A stretch of 64,000 nucleotides of DNA. Origin: Seongchinamella sediminis (GTDB lineage Bacteria; Pseudomonadota; Gammaproteobacteria; Pseudomonadales; Halieaceae). The notes beneath the pieces were generated by a model. It saw only the letters and a list, made by a program, of their open reading frames with translations. It was not told the origin of the DNA and ran no database searches. The stretch is from NCBI RefSeq assembly GCF_003457605.1, contig NZ_QRAN01000002.1:248388-312387 (forward strand), in the 5' to 3' direction. The position numbers and the translations under genes are program-made. Of the stretch, positions 26,648-36,542 are shown one piece after another; the stretch's first letter is position 1; every line of letters starts with the position of its first letter.

Positions 26648-27226
26648 ATGGGCAGGGACTACGCCAAGAAAGGCCACGGCGGCCGCAAGCCGCCCTCGGC
26701 GCGCAAGAAAACCAGCAGCAGCGCCCGCACTACCCAGACCCGGGGCAGCAGCGGCTGGCGCTGGTACGGCGCCGGCGTGGTCACCGGCGTTTTTCTCAGC
26801 TTCCTGGCCTACCTCGGCAGCCTGCCGCCGGCCCAGGCCCCGGGTACCGCAGGCCAGGCCAGCCCGGCCGCCGAGGAACCGGCGCCGCCCAAACCGCGCT
26901 TCGACTTCTATACCATGCTGCCCGAGCAGAGCCTGGAAGATGAAGCGCCTCCCCCGGAACCGGCCAGGCCCGCCGCCAGCCCCGGGGCGCGGGAATACTA
27001 CCTGCTGCAGGCGGGCTCTTTCCGCCAGCGCGAAGACGCCGACCGGCGCCGGGCCGAGCTGTTGTTACTGGGCCTGGAGCCGGCGATCGAGGAGAACACG
27101 GGCGAGAACGGCCGCTGGTTCCGGGTTTACCTCGGACCCTTCGATTCCCGCGCGAAAATGTCCAGGGCCCGCAGCATGACGGCGGCGCAGAATATCGACA
27201 CACTGCTACTTAAGCGCGGCGGGTGA
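26648..27226 (+). CDS. SPOR-domain membrane protein (FtsN-like)
   Basis: A single-pass inner-membrane protein with a C-terminal SPOR domain, the fold that binds denuded peptidoglycan at the division site. Order in 192 residues: a basic cytoplasmic tail (1-36, many K and R), a membrane segment (about 39-58), a proline- and alanine-rich linker, and the SPOR domain (about 115-190; [42 protein letters not shown]). It is shorter than E. coli FtsN but matches the gene found after argS in Pseudomonas. Whether it is the essential FtsN or another SPOR protein cannot be told. Confidence 0.82.
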   Translation: MGRDYAKKGHGGRKPPSARKKTSSSARTTQTRGSSGWRWYGAGVVTGVFLSFLAYLGSLPPAQAPGTAGQASPAAEEPAPPKPRFDFYTMLPEQSLEDEAPPPEPARPAASPGAREYYLLQAGSFRQREDADRRRAELLLLGLEPAIEENTGENGRWFRVYLGPFDSRAKMSRARSMTAAQNIDTLLLKRGG

Positions 27227-27323
27227 TTTCGGTACCGGCTTCGACCAGCCGGTCTGCGGGGTGGCTCTTTCGTTCCCGGCAAGGCAATTCCCGCTGTCCG
27301 GGCCGGTTCGCAAGAGTGGTCCC

Positions 27324-27351
27324 CTTGAAACCGGCCGAGCAACCCCCATAT
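27324..27351 (+). promoter_or_regulatory. Consensus sigma-32 heat-shock promoter of hslVU
   Basis: CTTGAAA, 13 bp, CCCCATAT: both elements match the RpoH consensus (CTTGAAA / CCCCATnT) fully and the spacing is in range. Transcription would begin about 27358, giving a short leader of roughly 23 bases before the hslV GTG. Confidence 0.88.
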
Positions 27352-27380
27352 CGAGCAGACGACACAGGAGATCCCCCACC

Positions 27381-27920
27381 GTGGAACAATACAGAGGCAC
27401 CACCATACTCTCGGTCCGCCGCGGCAACAGCGTGGTTATCGGCGGCGACGGCCAGGTTTCCATGGGCAATACCGTAATGAAAGGCAACGCGCGCAAAGTC
27501 CGCCGCCTGCACAAAGATCAGGTCATTGCAGGCTTTGCCGGCGGCACCGCCGACGCATTTACCCTGTTCGAGCTGTTCGAAGCCCAGCTGGACAAGCACC
27601 AGGGGCACCTGGTGAGAGCCGCCGTGGAACTGGCCAAGGCCTGGCGCACCGAGCGCTCACTGCGCCAGCTGGAAGCGCTGCTGGCAGTGGCGGACAAGGA
27701 AACCTCGCTCATCATCACCGGTAACGGCGACGTTATCGAGCCGGAAGACAACCTGATCGCCATTGGTTCCGGCGGTCCCTTTGCCCAGGCGGCCGCCCGC
27801 GCGCTGCTCGACAACACTGACCTAGACGCTCGCACCGTGGTCGAGAAAGGCCTGTCCATCGCCGGCGATATCTGCATCTACACCAACCATAACCGCACCA
27901 TCGAAGAACTGACTTTTTAG
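27381..27920 (+). CDS. hslV: ATP-dependent protease HslUV, peptidase subunit
   Basis: Proteasome-like threonine peptidase that degrades proteins unfolded by HslU. The nucleophile is the first of two threonines in TTILSVRRG (T7). Other conserved parts are [39 protein letters not shown] and [11 protein letters not shown]. The start is GTG at 27381, supported by AGGAGA 9 bases upstream; this leaves six residues to be removed before T7, where E. coli HslV has only Met. 179 residues. It sits behind a sigma-32 promoter, and hslU follows after 9 bases. Confidence 0.95.
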   Translation: MEQYRGTTILSVRRGNSVVIGGDGQVSMGNTVMKGNARKVRRLHKDQVIAGFAGGTADAFTLFELFEAQLDKHQGHLVRAAVELAKAWRTERSLRQLEALLAVADKETSLIITGNGDVIEPEDNLIAIGSGGPFAQAAARALLDNTDLDARTVVEKGLSIAGDICIYTNHNRTIEELTF

Positions 27921-27929
27921 GCTGTATCC

Positions 27930-29252
27930 ATGTCGAACATGACTCCCCGGGAAATCGTCTCGGAACTGGACAAACACATCATCGGCCAGGACGAGGCCAA
28001 ACGCGCGGTGGCTATTGCCCTGCGCAACCGCTGGCGTCGCATGCAGCTCCCCGAGGAGTTGCGGGCGGAGATCACCCCCAAGAACATTCTCATGATCGGC
28101 CCCACCGGGGTCGGCAAGACCGAGATCGCCCGCCGCCTGGCCAAACTGGCGGCGGCGCCCTTCGTCAAGGTGGAGGCGACCAAGTTCACCGAGGTCGGCT
28201 ATGTGGGCCGGGACGTGGAGTCCATTGTCCGCGACCTGGTCGATACCTCGATCAAGATGCTGCGCGAGCAGGAAATGGCGCGGGTCCGCTTTCGCGCCGA
28301 GGAAGCGGCCGAGGAGCGCATCCTCGATATCCTGCTGCCGCCGGCGCGGGACAGCGAGGGCAGCACCGGCGAGAGCACCCGCCAGCTGTTGCGCAAGAAA
28401 CTCCGCGAGGGCGACCTGGACGACAAGGAAATCGAGGTCGAGGTGAGCGCGCCATCCATGGGCATGGAGATCATGGCCCCGCCCGGGATGGAAGAGATGA
28501 CCAACCAGCTGCAGAGCATGTTTTCCAACATGTCCCGCGGCCAGCGCAAGACCCAGAAAATGCCGGTCAATGCCGCCTTTGCCGCTCTCTGTGACGAGGA
28601 GGCGGCAAAAATGGTCAACGAGGACGAGCTCAAGCAAAAGGCAGTGGAAGCGGCCGAGCAGAACGGTATCGTGTTTATCGATGAACTGGACAAGGTGGCC
28701 AAGCGCAGCGAGGGCGCCGGCGCCGATGTCTCCCGCGAGGGTGTGCAGCGGGACCTGTTGCCCCTGATCGAGGGCTCCACCGTCTCCACCAAGCACGGCA
28801 TGATCAAGACTGACCATATCCTGTTTATCGCCTCCGGCGCCTTCCACCTGGCCAGGCCCTCGGACCTGATCCCGGAGCTGCAGGGACGCCTGCCGATCAG
28901 GGTCGAGCTCAACGCCCTGGGGCCGGAAGATTTCGAACGCATTCTCACCGAGCCCAACGCCTCGCTGACCGAGCAGTACCAGGCCCTGCTGGCCACCGAG
29001 GGACTGCAGGTGGAGTTTACCGGGGACGGCCTGCGGCGCATCGCCGAGACCGCCTGGCAGGTTAACGAAAAGACCGAGAACATCGGCGCCCGCCGCCTGC
29101 ACACGGTGATGGAGCGCCTGCTGGAAACCGCCTCTTTCAGCGCCGCCGACGCCGGTGTCGCCGACAACCGGCTGCGCGTGGACGCCGCTTACGTCAATCA
29201 GCAACTGGAAGCACTGAGCGCCGACGAGGATCTGTCGCGCTTTATTCTGTAG
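27930..29252 (+). CDS. hslU: ATP-dependent protease HslUV, ATPase subunit
   Basis: Hexameric AAA+ unfoldase that feeds HslV. The 440 residues show Walker [10 protein letters not shown] (57-65), the pore-loop GYVG motif within [11 protein letters not shown], the intermediate I-domain (about 110-240), Walker [10 protein letters not shown], and a C-terminal end DLSRFIL, which in HslU inserts between HslV subunits. ATG start. Co-transcribed with hslV from the heat-shock promoter. Confidence 0.97.
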   Translation: MSNMTPREIVSELDKHIIGQDEAKRAVAIALRNRWRRMQLPEELRAEITPKNILMIGPTGVGKTEIARRLAKLAAAPFVKVEATKFTEVGYVGRDVESIVRDLVDTSIKMLREQEMARVRFRAEEAAEERILDILLPPARDSEGSTGESTRQLLRKKLREGDLDDKEIEVEVSAPSMGMEIMAPPGMEEMTNQLQSMFSNMSRGQRKTQKMPVNAAFAALCDEEAAKMVNEDELKQKAVEAAEQNGIVFIDELDKVAKRSEGAGADVSREGVQRDLLPLIEGSTVSTKHGMIKTDHILFIASGAFHLARPSDLIPELQGRLPIRVELNALGPEDFERILTEPNASLTEQYQALLATEGLQVEFTGDGLRRIAETAWQVNEKTENIGARRLHTVMERLLETASFSAADAGVADNRLRVDAAYVNQQLEALSADEDLSRFIL

Positions 29253-29259
29253 GCATCCT

Positions 29260-29649
29260 GTGAGCAGCGACCCCATCCCCACCGATATCCAGTTGCACAC
29301 CCGCTCGCGGGAGCTGGAACTGACCTATCCCGGCGGTGAGTGCTACCGCCTGGGCTGCGAGTACCTGCGGGTGTACTCGCCCTCTGCCGAGGTCAGGGGC
29401 CACGGGGCGGGACAGGAAGTCCTGCAGACCGGCAAGCTCAGGGTGGCCATCAGCGCCATCCGCCCGGTGGGCAACTACGCCCTGCAGCTGGTGTTCGACG
29501 ATGGCCACGATACCGGCCTGTACTCCTGGGACTACCTGTACCAGCTCTGTGTCGAGCAGGAAGCGCGCTGGCAGGACTACCTGGACAGGATGCGGGCCGC
29601 CGGCGCCCAGCGCGACCCCGATGTACAGGTGGTGAAACTCGACCTGTAG
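29260..29649 (+). CDS. DUF971 (gamma-butyrobetaine hydroxylase-like N-terminal domain) protein
   Basis: A 129-residue small protein of the DUF971 family, whose fold is shared with the N-terminal domain of gamma-butyrobetaine hydroxylase; function unknown. Typical features are [27 protein letters not shown] and the C-terminal [12 protein letters not shown]. It begins with GTG 7 bases after the hslU stop, with only a weak AGG upstream; no in-frame ATG is available near the start. It is next to hslU, as I recall for Pseudomonas. Confidence 0.85.
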   Translation: MSSDPIPTDIQLHTRSRELELTYPGGECYRLGCEYLRVYSPSAEVRGHGAGQEVLQTGKLRVAISAIRPVGNYALQLVFDDGHDTGLYSWDYLYQLCVEQEARWQDYLDRMRAAGAQRDPDVQVVKLDL

Positions 29650-29654
29650 CCACA

Positions 29655-29683
29655 CTGACCCGGGGGCCACATCGCGTTACAAT
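29655..29683 (+). promoter_or_regulatory. Possible promoter of ubiE
   Basis: CTGACC, 17 bp, TACAAT (4/6 and 5/6). The start would fall about 29690, just ahead of the AGGAGG ribosome binding site of ubiE, giving a very short leader. Confidence 0.4.
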
Positions 29684-29704
29684 GGCGTGTTCCCAGGAGG
29701 TCCC

Positions 29705-30454
29705 ATGAGCGAAAAAGACACCACCCACTTCGGCTACAAGGAAGTCGACAAGGACGCCAAGGCCGGCATGGTCGCGGACGTGTTCCACTCCGTGGCGTCC
29801 CGCTACGACTTGATGAACGACCTGATGTCCGGCGGTATTCACCGGATATGGAAGCGTTTTACCATCGAATTGTCCGGCGTGCGCAAGGGCAATGCGGTAC
29901 TGGACATCGCCGGCGGCACCGGCGACCTGGCAGCGAAGTTTTCGCGCATTGTCGGCCCCGAGGGCCGGGTGGTGCTGGCCGATATCAACGACTCTATGCT
30001 CATGGTGGGCAGGGACAAGCTGCTCGACAGCGGCCACCACGGCAATATCGAGTTCGTCCAGGCGGATGCCCAGTTCCTGCCCTTCCCCGACGAAACCTTC
30101 GACTGCATCACCATTGCCTTTGGCCTGCGCAACGTTACCGATAAAGAGACCGCGCTGCGCTCCATGCTGCGGGTGCTCAAGCCTGGCGGACGCCTGCTGG
30201 TGCTGGAGTTCTCCAAGCCCGGCAACGAGCTGCTGAGCAAGGCCTACGACACCTATTCTTTCCGCGTATTGCCGCTGATGGGCAGGCTGGTTGCCAACGA
30301 TTCCGACAGCTACCAGTACCTCGCCGAGTCCATTCGTATGCACCCGGACCAGGAAACCCTCAGGGACATGATGGAAGACGCCGGCTTCAGCCGGGTCGAG
30401 TTCCATAACATGACCGGAGGCATTGTCGCCCTGCACAAGGGCATCAAGGCCTGA
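29705..30454 (+). CDS. ubiE: Ubiquinone/menaquinone C-methyltransferase
   Basis: SAM-dependent C-methylation in ubiquinone (and menaquinone) synthesis. SAM-binding motif I is [19 protein letters not shown] near the start, [14 protein letters not shown] and the FGLRNVTD family signature are all present. 249 residues, as expected. ATG is chosen for its strong AGGAGG ribosome binding site 4 bases upstream; six extra in-frame upstream residues are ignored. First of ubiE-ubiJ-ubiB. Confidence 0.97.
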   Translation: MSEKDTTHFGYKEVDKDAKAGMVADVFHSVASRYDLMNDLMSGGIHRIWKRFTIELSGVRKGNAVLDIAGGTGDLAAKFSRIVGPEGRVVLADINDSMLMVGRDKLLDSGHHGNIEFVQADAQFLPFPDETFDCITIAFGLRNVTDKETALRSMLRVLKPGGRLLVLEFSKPGNELLSKAYDTYSFRVLPLMGRLVANDSDSYQYLAESIRMHPDQETLRDMMEDAGFSRVEFHNMTGGIVALHKGIKA

Positions 30455-30456
30455 CC

Positions 30457-31104
30457 ATGAGTGGCGTCATCAATCCGACCCTGCACACCGCCGGTCTGGC
30501 GGCAGCGGAAACCGCGCTCAACCGGGCGCTGGAACTGGCGCCGGCCGGGTCGGGCCGGCTGGCGGGGCTGGACCACTGCGTTTTTGCCCTGCACTGCACC
30601 GCTCCGGCGGTGGAGGTCTACCTGCAGCCGGAAGACGGGCGGATCAGCTTGATGGGGGTTTACGATGGCCCGGTGACCACCTCGATCCGCGGCAAGGCCT
30701 CGGATTTCGCCGAGCTGGCCACCGCCCGCGACCCCGCCGCCGCGCTGATTAACGGCGCCCTGGAACTGCACGGCGACAGCGCTCCCCTGCTGGAGCTGCA
30801 GTCCATCATCGCCGGGCTGGATGTGGACTGGGAGGCCCCGCTGGTGGGCGCCCTGGGCGATGTGGCCGGCCACCAGCTGGCCCAGTTCCTGCGCGACAGC
30901 TTTCACTGGGGCAAACAGGCGTCGGCGAGTTTGAGCCGCCAGCTGGATGAATTCATTCACGAGGAGGCGAGGTTGTGCCCGCCGCGGCTGGAACTGGAAG
31001 ATTTTTACCGGGATGTGCAGGAGCTCGGCCTGCGCGTTGAGCGCCTGGAGTCCAGGGCCGCGCGACTGCGCAGGAAACTGCGCCAGCAGGCGGTAAAGCG
31101 CTGA
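30457..31104 (+). CDS. ubiJ: Ubiquinone biosynthesis accessory factor UbiJ (SCP2 domain)
   Basis: Lipid-binding accessory protein of the soluble Ubi complex that hydroxylates and methylates ubiquinone intermediates. The 215 residues have an SCP2-like N-terminal domain (about 10-115), then helices ending in a coiled coil rich in R, L and E (about 180-215). Sequence conservation is modest; the call leans on its place, 2 bases after ubiE and 1 base before ubiB, the fixed ubiE-J-B order in gammaproteobacteria. Confidence 0.9.
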   Translation: MSGVINPTLHTAGLAAAETALNRALELAPAGSGRLAGLDHCVFALHCTAPAVEVYLQPEDGRISLMGVYDGPVTTSIRGKASDFAELATARDPAAALINGALELHGDSAPLLELQSIIAGLDVDWEAPLVGALGDVAGHQLAQFLRDSFHWGKQASASLSRQLDEFIHEEARLCPPRLELEDFYRDVQELGLRVERLESRAARLRRKLRQQAVKR

Positions 31105-31105
31105 C

Positions 31106-32749
31106 ATGTCCCGCGCGCTTCGCCTGCTGAAAATATTCCGCACCATCGGGCGCTATCGCCTCGATGAACTCGCAGATACCAGCAGGCTGCGGCCGCCGGT
31201 GCGCTGGGCTTTGCGGCTTTCGCCCTGGCGGCTGAACCGTGCCCCCGAACTCCCCCGGGCCGTGCGGCTGCGCCGGGCGCTGGAAGAGCTGGGGCCGGTT
31301 TTCATCAAGTTCGGGCAAATGCTGTCTACCCGCAGGGATTTGTTACCCGAAGACATTGCCGACGAACTGGCCAGGCTGCAGGACCAGGTACCGCCGTTTC
31401 CCGAGCAGCAGGCTATCGCCATTATCGAAGCCGCGCTGGGGCAGTCGGTGAACGAACTCTACGCCAGTTTCGAGGCCAGTCCCATGGCCTCAGCCTCCGT
31501 TGCCCAGGTACACGCCGCGCGCCTGCACAGCGGCGAGGAGGTCGTGGTCAAGGTTGTGCGCCCTGACATCGAGCCGGTTATCCGCCAGGACCTGGCGCTG
31601 ATGTTCTCGCTGGCCAAGCTGGTGCAGCGCTACGTGCCCGACGGCAGGCGCCTGCGTCCGGTGGAAGTGGTGCGCGACTACGAGCTGATTATTCTCGACG
31701 AACTGGACCTCAATCGCGAGGCCGCCAATGCCTCCCAGCTGCGGCGCAACTTCGAGGACGGCAAGCTGGTATATGTACCCCAGGTATACTGGGACTATAC
31801 CCGTCGCAATGTCTTCACCATGGAGCGCATCAGCGGCATCCCGGTTACCGACATGGCTACCCTGCGGGCCAGGAATGTGGACCTCAAGCTGCTCGCCGAG
31901 CGCGGAGTGGAGATCTTCTTTACCCAGGTCCTGCGAGACAGCTTCTTCCACGCCGACATGCACCCGGGAAACATTTTCGTCGATGCCAGTGACCCGGCGG
32001 ACCCCACCTACATCGCCGTTGACTGCGCCATTATCGGCGCCCTGTCGGAATCCGACCAGTACTACCTGGCGCGCAACCTGTTGGCCATTTTCCGCCGCGA
32101 CTACCACGAGGTTGCCCAGTTGCATGTGGAGTGCGGCTGGGTCCCCGCCGATACCCGGGTCCAGGACTTCGAATCCGCCATGCGTGCGGTCTGCGAACCC
32201 GTGTTCGAGCGGCCGATCAGTGAAATTTCCTTCGGCCAGCTGCTGATCTATCTGTTCCAAACCGCCCGGCGCTTCGACATGGAGGTCCAGCCCTCGCTGG
32301 TATTGCTGCAGAAGACCCTGCTCAACATCGAGGGGCTGGGACGGCAGCTGTATCCCGACCTCAACCTGTGGGATACCGCACAACCATTCCTGGAGGAATG
32401 GGTGGCCGATCGCTACTCGCCCCAGTCGATGCTGCGGCGGCTGCAACGTCACGCCCCCTCCTGGCTGGAGCAGCTGCCACAGCTGCCGGACGTGGTCATG
32501 GACAACCTGCAACACGCCCGCGAACTGGAACAGCGCGTTAGCCGACAACAACTGCGGGCGCGGCAACAGCAGGAAGAAGCCAGGACCGATACCCGGCGTC
32601 ACCAGCGCCAGCTCGCGGCGGCACTGGTGTGCGGCGCCGCTGCCCTCAGCGCCTTCCCGGGCGCGTGGCAACAACTGTCCGCGGCACCCCCGGTAAGCTG
32701 GCTGCTGGCCGGCATCGGCCTGGTACTGCTGTGGCCCCGCGAGCCCTGA
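31106..32749 (+). CDS. ubiB: Ubiquinone biosynthesis kinase-like protein UbiB
   Basis: Atypical ADCK/COQ8-type ATPase needed for ubiquinone synthesis. The inhibitory KxGQ motif is K68-F-G-Q71. The alanine-rich nucleotide loop is in [11 protein letters not shown], and the catalytic/metal region is DMHPGNIF and DCAIIG. Two hydrophobic segments at the C-terminus (about 508-545) anchor it to the inner membrane. 547 residues, as in E. coli. Coupled to ubiJ. Confidence 0.96.
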   Translation: MSRALRLLKIFRTIGRYRLDELADTSRLRPPVRWALRLSPWRLNRAPELPRAVRLRRALEELGPVFIKFGQMLSTRRDLLPEDIADELARLQDQVPPFPEQQAIAIIEAALGQSVNELYASFEASPMASASVAQVHAARLHSGEEVVVKVVRPDIEPVIRQDLALMFSLAKLVQRYVPDGRRLRPVEVVRDYELIILDELDLNREAANASQLRRNFEDGKLVYVPQVYWDYTRRNVFTMERISGIPVTDMATLRARNVDLKLLAERGVEIFFTQVLRDSFFHADMHPGNIFVDASDPADPTYIAVDCAIIGALSESDQYYLARNLLAIFRRDYHEVAQLHVECGWVPADTRVQDFESAMRAVCEPVFERPISEISFGQLLIYLFQTARRFDMEVQPSLVLLQKTLLNIEGLGRQLYPDLNLWDTAQPFLEEWVADRYSPQSMLRRLQRHAPSWLEQLPQLPDVVMDNLQHARELEQRVSRQQLRARQQQEEARTDTRRHQRQLAAALVCGAAALSAFPGAWQQLSAAPPVSWLLAGIGLVLLWPREP

Positions 32750-32753
32750 GCTG

Positions 32754-32762
32754 TGACATAAT
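32754..32762 (+). promoter_or_regulatory. Possible extended -10 promoter of hisI
   Basis: TGACATAAT (extended TGn plus CATAAT, 5/6) lies 23 bases before the hisI start, in the 33-base gap after ubiB. There is no -35, as allowed for extended -10 promoters. Confidence 0.3.
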
Positions 32763-32785
32763 AGCCAGCTCGCACGGAGTAGATG

Positions 32786-33178
32786 ATGAGTCTGAGTAAC
32801 GATATCAAGTGGAACGATGCCGGCCTGGTGGCGGCGATTGCCCAGGACTGGCAAAGTGGCGAGGTACTGATGATGGCCTGGATGAACCGGGAGTCACTGG
32901 ACCTGACCCTGCAGGAGCAGCGCGCTGTTTACTATTCGCGCTCGCGCGCGAGCCTCTGGCGCAAGGGCGAGGAATCCGGCAATGTGCAGCAACTCAAGGA
33001 ACTGCGCATCGACTGCGACGGCGACGCCGTGCTGCTGAAGGTCGAACAGCTGGGCGGGATTGCCTGCCACACCGGCCGTCGCAGCTGTTTCTACCGCCGG
33101 GCCAGCGACAGCGGCGAGCTGGAGATCACCGATGGGGTGATCAGGAACCCGGCCGATATGTATGGGTCCAAGCACTGA
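32786..33178 (+). CDS. hisI: Phosphoribosyl-AMP cyclohydrolase
   Basis: Third step of histidine synthesis: opens the adenine ring of phosphoribosyl-AMP. Zinc/metal residues are seen in [16 protein letters not shown] and [11 protein letters not shown], with [18 protein letters not shown] typical of the family. 130 residues: a stand-alone HisI, not the HisIE fusion of enterics. Two adjacent ATGs occur at 32783 and 32786; the second is 6 bases from GGAG and is preferred. It overlaps hisE by one base (TGATG). Confidence 0.95.
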   Translation: MSLSNDIKWNDAGLVAAIAQDWQSGEVLMMAWMNRESLDLTLQEQRAVYYSRSRASLWRKGEESGNVQQLKELRIDCDGDAVLLKVEQLGGIACHTGRRSCFYRRASDSGELEITDGVIRNPADMYGSKH

Positions 33179-33525
33179 TGAACGATATTCTGCAGCAACT
33201 GGCCGCGATTCTGGAGCAGCGCAAGGCCTGCGCTGAAGCAGACACCTCCTACGTCGCCAGCCTCCACCAGAAAGGTCTCAACAAGATCCTCGAAAAAGTG
33301 GGGGAGGAGGCGACGGAGGCCATCATCGCCGCCAAGGAACTGCAGGCCGGCGGCAGCCGGGAAGCGCTGGTTGGCGAAGTCGCCGACCTCTGGTTTCACA
33401 GCATGGTAATGCTGTCACACCTGGACATTGACCCGGACGAAATAGGCGCATGCCTGGCGGCACGCTTCGGTATATCCGGGCTGGAAGAAAAAGCGAGCCG
33501 CGGGCAACAGGGTAAACATACTTGA
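33178..33525 (+). CDS. hisE: Phosphoribosyl-ATP pyrophosphatase
   Basis: Second step of histidine synthesis: removes pyrophosphate from phosphoribosyl-ATP. The 115-residue all-helical MazG-type protein shows [19 protein letters not shown] and [13 protein letters not shown], with the acidic metal ligands. The ATG lies in the hisI stop, so translation is coupled. tatA follows after 13 bases, so hisIE and tatABC are probably one transcript, an order I recall from Pseudomonas. Confidence 0.95.
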   Translation: MNDILQQLAAILEQRKACAEADTSYVASLHQKGLNKILEKVGEEATEAIIAAKELQAGGSREALVGEVADLWFHSMVMLSHLDIDPDEIGACLAARFGISGLEEKASRGQQGKHT

Positions 33526-33538
33526 TACGGAGAACGTC

Positions 33539-33751
33539 ATGGGAATAGGTGGAATAAGCGTCTGGCAGTTGCTGATCATACTGGCCATTGTAATCATGCT
33601 GTTCGGCACCAAGCGGCTGCGCACCCTGGGTTCCGACCTGGGCAGCGCGGTAAAGGGCTTCCGCAAGAGCATGGGCGAGGACGAGTCCACGGCCGAGAAA
33701 ACGACCGCCGAGGACGAGAGTACCGATACGCCTGCCGACAAGAAGCCCTAG
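33539..33751 (+). CDS. tatA: Sec-independent protein translocase TatA
   Basis: Forms the Tat pore that exports folded proteins. The 70 residues have the N-terminal membrane helix (about 5-21, [17 protein letters not shown]) with the FG hinge, the amphipathic helix [19 protein letters not shown], and an acidic tail. A GGAG ribosome binding site lies 6 bases before the ATG. First of tatABC. Confidence 0.96.
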   Translation: MGIGGISVWQLLIILAIVIMLFGTKRLRTLGSDLGSAVKGFRKSMGEDESTAEKTTAEDESTDTPADKKP

Positions 33752-33764
33752 CTGATGAACGGCC

Positions 33765-34094
33765 ATGTTTGATATCGGTTTCGCTGAACTCGTTATCATC
33801 GCGATAGTGGGCCTGCTGGTGATTGGCCCGGAACGACTGCCCGGGGCCATTCGCACCGGCAGCGCCTGGCTGGGGCGTATCAAGCGCGGCTTTAACGATA
33901 TCAAGCGCGAAGTGCAGCAGGAGTTGCACAACGACGCGGTCATGCAGGAACTGAAAAACACCGAGCAGCAACTCCGCGATGAAACCGCCAACCTGGAAGA
34001 TCGGGTTCGCAGGACCGTCGACGAAGCCAAGCATCCGTCGGAACCTGAGGACAGGGCTGGTGACGCCGCCCCCGGCAACGACAAGAGCCAATGA
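33765..34094 (+). CDS. tatB: Sec-independent protein translocase TatB
   Basis: Signal-peptide receptor partner of TatC. 109 residues: MFDIGFAELVIIAIVGLLVIGPERLP is the typical TatB start, with the conserved glutamate (E8) in the membrane helix and the GPERLP hinge. A long amphipathic and coiled region follows. The stop overlaps the tatC start by four bases (ATGA). Confidence 0.96.
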   Translation: MFDIGFAELVIIAIVGLLVIGPERLPGAIRTGSAWLGRIKRGFNDIKREVQQELHNDAVMQELKNTEQQLRDETANLEDRVRRTVDEAKHPSEPEDRAGDAAPGNDKSQ

Positions 34095-34849
34095 CCGAAC
34101 CAGAGTCCAACGACCAGCCATTGCCGCTGGTCGCCCACCTCACCGAATTACGCGACCGCCTGCTGCGCTCGCTGCTGTCGGTGCTGGTGGTATTCATTTG
34201 CCTGTTCCCCTTTGCCAACGATATCTATGCCTTCGTCTCCGAGCCCCTGCGGGAGATGCTGCCCCCGGGGGCTACCATGATCGCCACGGAGGTCGCCTCG
34301 CCATTCCTGACGCCTTTCAAGCTCACCCTGGTGGCGGCCATTTTTATCGCCATTCCCTATATCCTGTTCCAGGCCTGGAGTTTCGTCGCCCCGGGCATGT
34401 ACCGGCATGAAAAGCGCTTCGCCATCCCGCTGCTGGCCTCCAGTATCAGCCTGTTCTACCTGGGTGCGGCCTTCGCCTATTTCGTGGTTTTCCCGCTGAT
34501 TTTCGCCTTTTTTACCAGTGTCGGTCCCGAGGGCATCACCATCATGACCGACATCAACAGCTACCTGAACTTCGTGCTCAAGCTGTTTTTCGCCTTTGGC
34601 ATCGCCTTCGAGATTCCCATCGCGGCAATCCTGATGATCTGGGCCGGGCTGACCACCGCCGACAGCCTGGCGAGGAAGCGCCCCTACATCATTGTCGGCT
34701 GTTTCGTGTTCGGCATGCTGCTCACGCCGCCGGACATCATCTCCCAGTCGCTGCTGGCGGTGCCGATGTGGATCCTGTTCGAGTTCGGCGTGTTTTTCGG
34801 CCGCTTCCTGGAAAAAAACGCCGCCCGCTCCGGGGCCGACAGCATATAG
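34091..34849 (+). CDS. tatC: Sec-independent protein translocase TatC
   Basis: Six-helix core of the Tat receptor; binds the twin-arginine motif. The 252 residues contain the N-terminal HLTELRDRLLRS motif, FWSF-like QAWSFVAPGMYRHEKR in the first periplasmic/cytoplasmic loop region, FGIAFEIPI and LTPPDIISQ. The length is normal. Translation is coupled to tatB. Confidence 0.96.
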   Translation: MTEPESNDQPLPLVAHLTELRDRLLRSLLSVLVVFICLFPFANDIYAFVSEPLREMLPPGATMIATEVASPFLTPFKLTLVAAIFIAIPYILFQAWSFVAPGMYRHEKRFAIPLLASSISLFYLGAAFAYFVVFPLIFAFFTSVGPEGITIMTDINSYLNFVLKLFFAFGIAFEIPIAAILMIWAGLTTADSLARKRPYIIVGCFVFGMLLTPPDIISQSLLAVPMWILFEFGVFFGRFLEKNAARSGADSI

Positions 34850-34907
34850 GGAATCCCGCCTTATTTGCGCTACCATGGTCTGACCGACGACTCGCACCGG
34901 CCAGACA

Positions 34908-36542
34908 ATGCGCACCCTCTCCCGATTACTGCTGTCTCTCACCCTGCTCGTTCCTCTGGCCTGGGGCCAGGACGAGGAAACCGTGGACGTTTCCGCGCGG
35001 GAATTGATCGAAACCGCCCAGAAGGCCGAGGAACTGGTCAAGGAAAAGGCGTCCTCCGACCCAAATGCCCTCGCGGGCCAGAGCACGCCGCTGGCAACCA
35101 TGCTCGGACTGCGCGATGCAATGCGCCGCAAAGACTACGAGACCGCCGGGGAGCACCTGGACCGCCGCTACATCGACGACGCGGTAGGCCAGTACAGCGA
35201 CGAGGCGCTGATCCGGGCACTGGCCTATGTCTGGAACCGCCAGAATATCAACGACATCACCTCCATCAGCGACGACCCCCAGGGAAGGCTGGACGATGGC
35301 CTGCCCAATTACCGCGACCAGATCGGCAGCGTCAGGCTGCAGGCGGAGGAAATCCCCATCTACCTGCAGCGGGTTCCCGATGGCAAGGGCGGCCGGGTGT
35401 GGAAACTGTCCAACGCCACTGTGGCGAAAATTCCCGCCATGTGGGAGGAACTGGGCTATAACGACAGCATCGTAAAAATTGCCAAGTGGCTGCCGGAATT
35501 CTATTTCCTCGGCATGGAAAACTGGCAGGTTGTCGGCGTTATCGTGTTTTTCCTCATCGCCTGGCCAATGGCCATGCTTGCCAGTTACCTGTTGATGCGG
35601 ATCGCACTGCTGATTCCCAACCGTTTCCCGCTGGGCATCCAGCGCTTCTTCCACGGGCCAATGAAGTTTTTCCTGTACATCATGTTCGCCCGGGCGCTGA
35701 TCAACGAGCTGGGCCTGTCCCTGACCGCGCGCATCCTGCTCGACTCCTCCGGCGTCGACTATATCGCCTTCACCGTGCTCGCCCTGGGGCTGCTGTCCCT
35801 GCTCCGCGACTACCAGATCCGCAAAATGCAGTATGCGGGCAACACCCACTACGTGGCCCTGCTGAAGCCATTCACCACCATCGTCAAGGTCCTCATGGTA
35901 ACGGTCATCGCCCTGTTCTGGGCGAAGCAGGCGGGCTACGACATGTCGACCATCCTCGCCGGCCTGGGGGTGGGCTCGCTGGCAGTGGCCCTGGCGGCCC
36001 AGAAAACCCTGGAAAACGTCATCGGCGCCATCACCCTGTATACCGCCCGGCCGGTGAGCGCCGGGGACTTCTGCCGCTTCGGCAATGTCACCGGCGTGGT
36101 CGAGGAAATCGGCCTGCGCTCGACCACTATCCGCACCCTGGACAGGTCGGTACTGGTTATCCCCAACTCCATGTTCTCTTCGGTGGAGATCGAGAATTTC
36201 TCGCAACGGGACCGCATTCGCTTTTTCAAGCGCTACCAGATGGAAGTCCCGGGCTCGGCGCAGATGCAGCAGGTGCTGGCAGAGGTACGGGAAATGCTGC
36301 AGCAGCAGAACAAGGTGATGGACGAAACCATCAGCGTGCGCTTTGAAACCATCGTCGATGCCAACGCCATCCTGCGCCTCGACGCCGGCGTGGATACGCT
36401 CGATTTCCAGGAGTACCTGGCGGTGGCCGAGGCCCTCAACCTGGGCCTGCTCGACATAGCCGAGCGTGCCGGGGTCCGCTTCACCGGCCCAGCCCGGCTC
36501 AACCTCGACGCGCCCCGGGAACCGGCCAGCGCAGTGTCATGA
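34908..36542 (+). CDS. Mechanosensitive ion channel of the MscS family
   Basis: A large MscS-type channel, which opens on membrane tension during osmotic downshock. 544 residues: signal peptide (1-20, ending AWG), a periplasmic domain (about 21-190), several membrane segments (about 205-350), then the MscS pore helix and beta-domain (ILAGLGVGSLAVALAAQKTLENVIGA, FGNVTGVVEEIGLRSTTIRT, VIPNSMFSS) and a C-terminal domain. ATG has a weak ribosome binding site. The next gene overlaps by four bases (ATGA), so channel and ABC exporter are translated together. Confidence 0.88.
   Translation: MRTLSRLLLSLTLLVPLAWGQDEETVDVSARELIETAQKAEELVKEKASSDPNALAGQSTPLATMLGLRDAMRRKDYETAGEHLDRRYIDDAVGQYSDEALIRALAYVWNRQNINDITSISDDPQGRLDDGLPNYRDQIGSVRLQAEEIPIYLQRVPDGKGGRVWKLSNATVAKIPAMWEELGYNDSIVKIAKWLPEFYFLGMENWQVVGVIVFFLIAWPMAMLASYLLMRIALLIPNRFPLGIQRFFHGPMKFFLYIMFARALINELGLSLTARILLDSSGVDYIAFTVLALGLLSLLRDYQIRKMQYAGNTHYVALLKPFTTIVKVLMVTVIALFWAKQAGYDMSTILAGLGVGSLAVALAAQKTLENVIGAITLYTARPVSAGDFCRFGNVTGVVEEIGLRSTTIRTLDRSVLVIPNSMFSSVEIENFSQRDRIRFFKRYQMEVPGSAQMQQVLAEVREMLQQQNKVMDETISVRFETIVDANAILRLDAGVDTLDFQEYLAVAEALNLGLLDIAERAGVRFTGPARLNLDAPREPASAVS

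Noticed and set aside
24632-26677. Long minus-strand frame (681 codons) across argS
   Set aside because: Antisense to the whole of argS and part of priA; composition (H, V, G rich) is typical of a shadow frame.
27822-29300. Minus-strand frame of about 490 codons across hslU
   Set aside because: Antisense to hslU, no ribosome binding site or domain; shadow.
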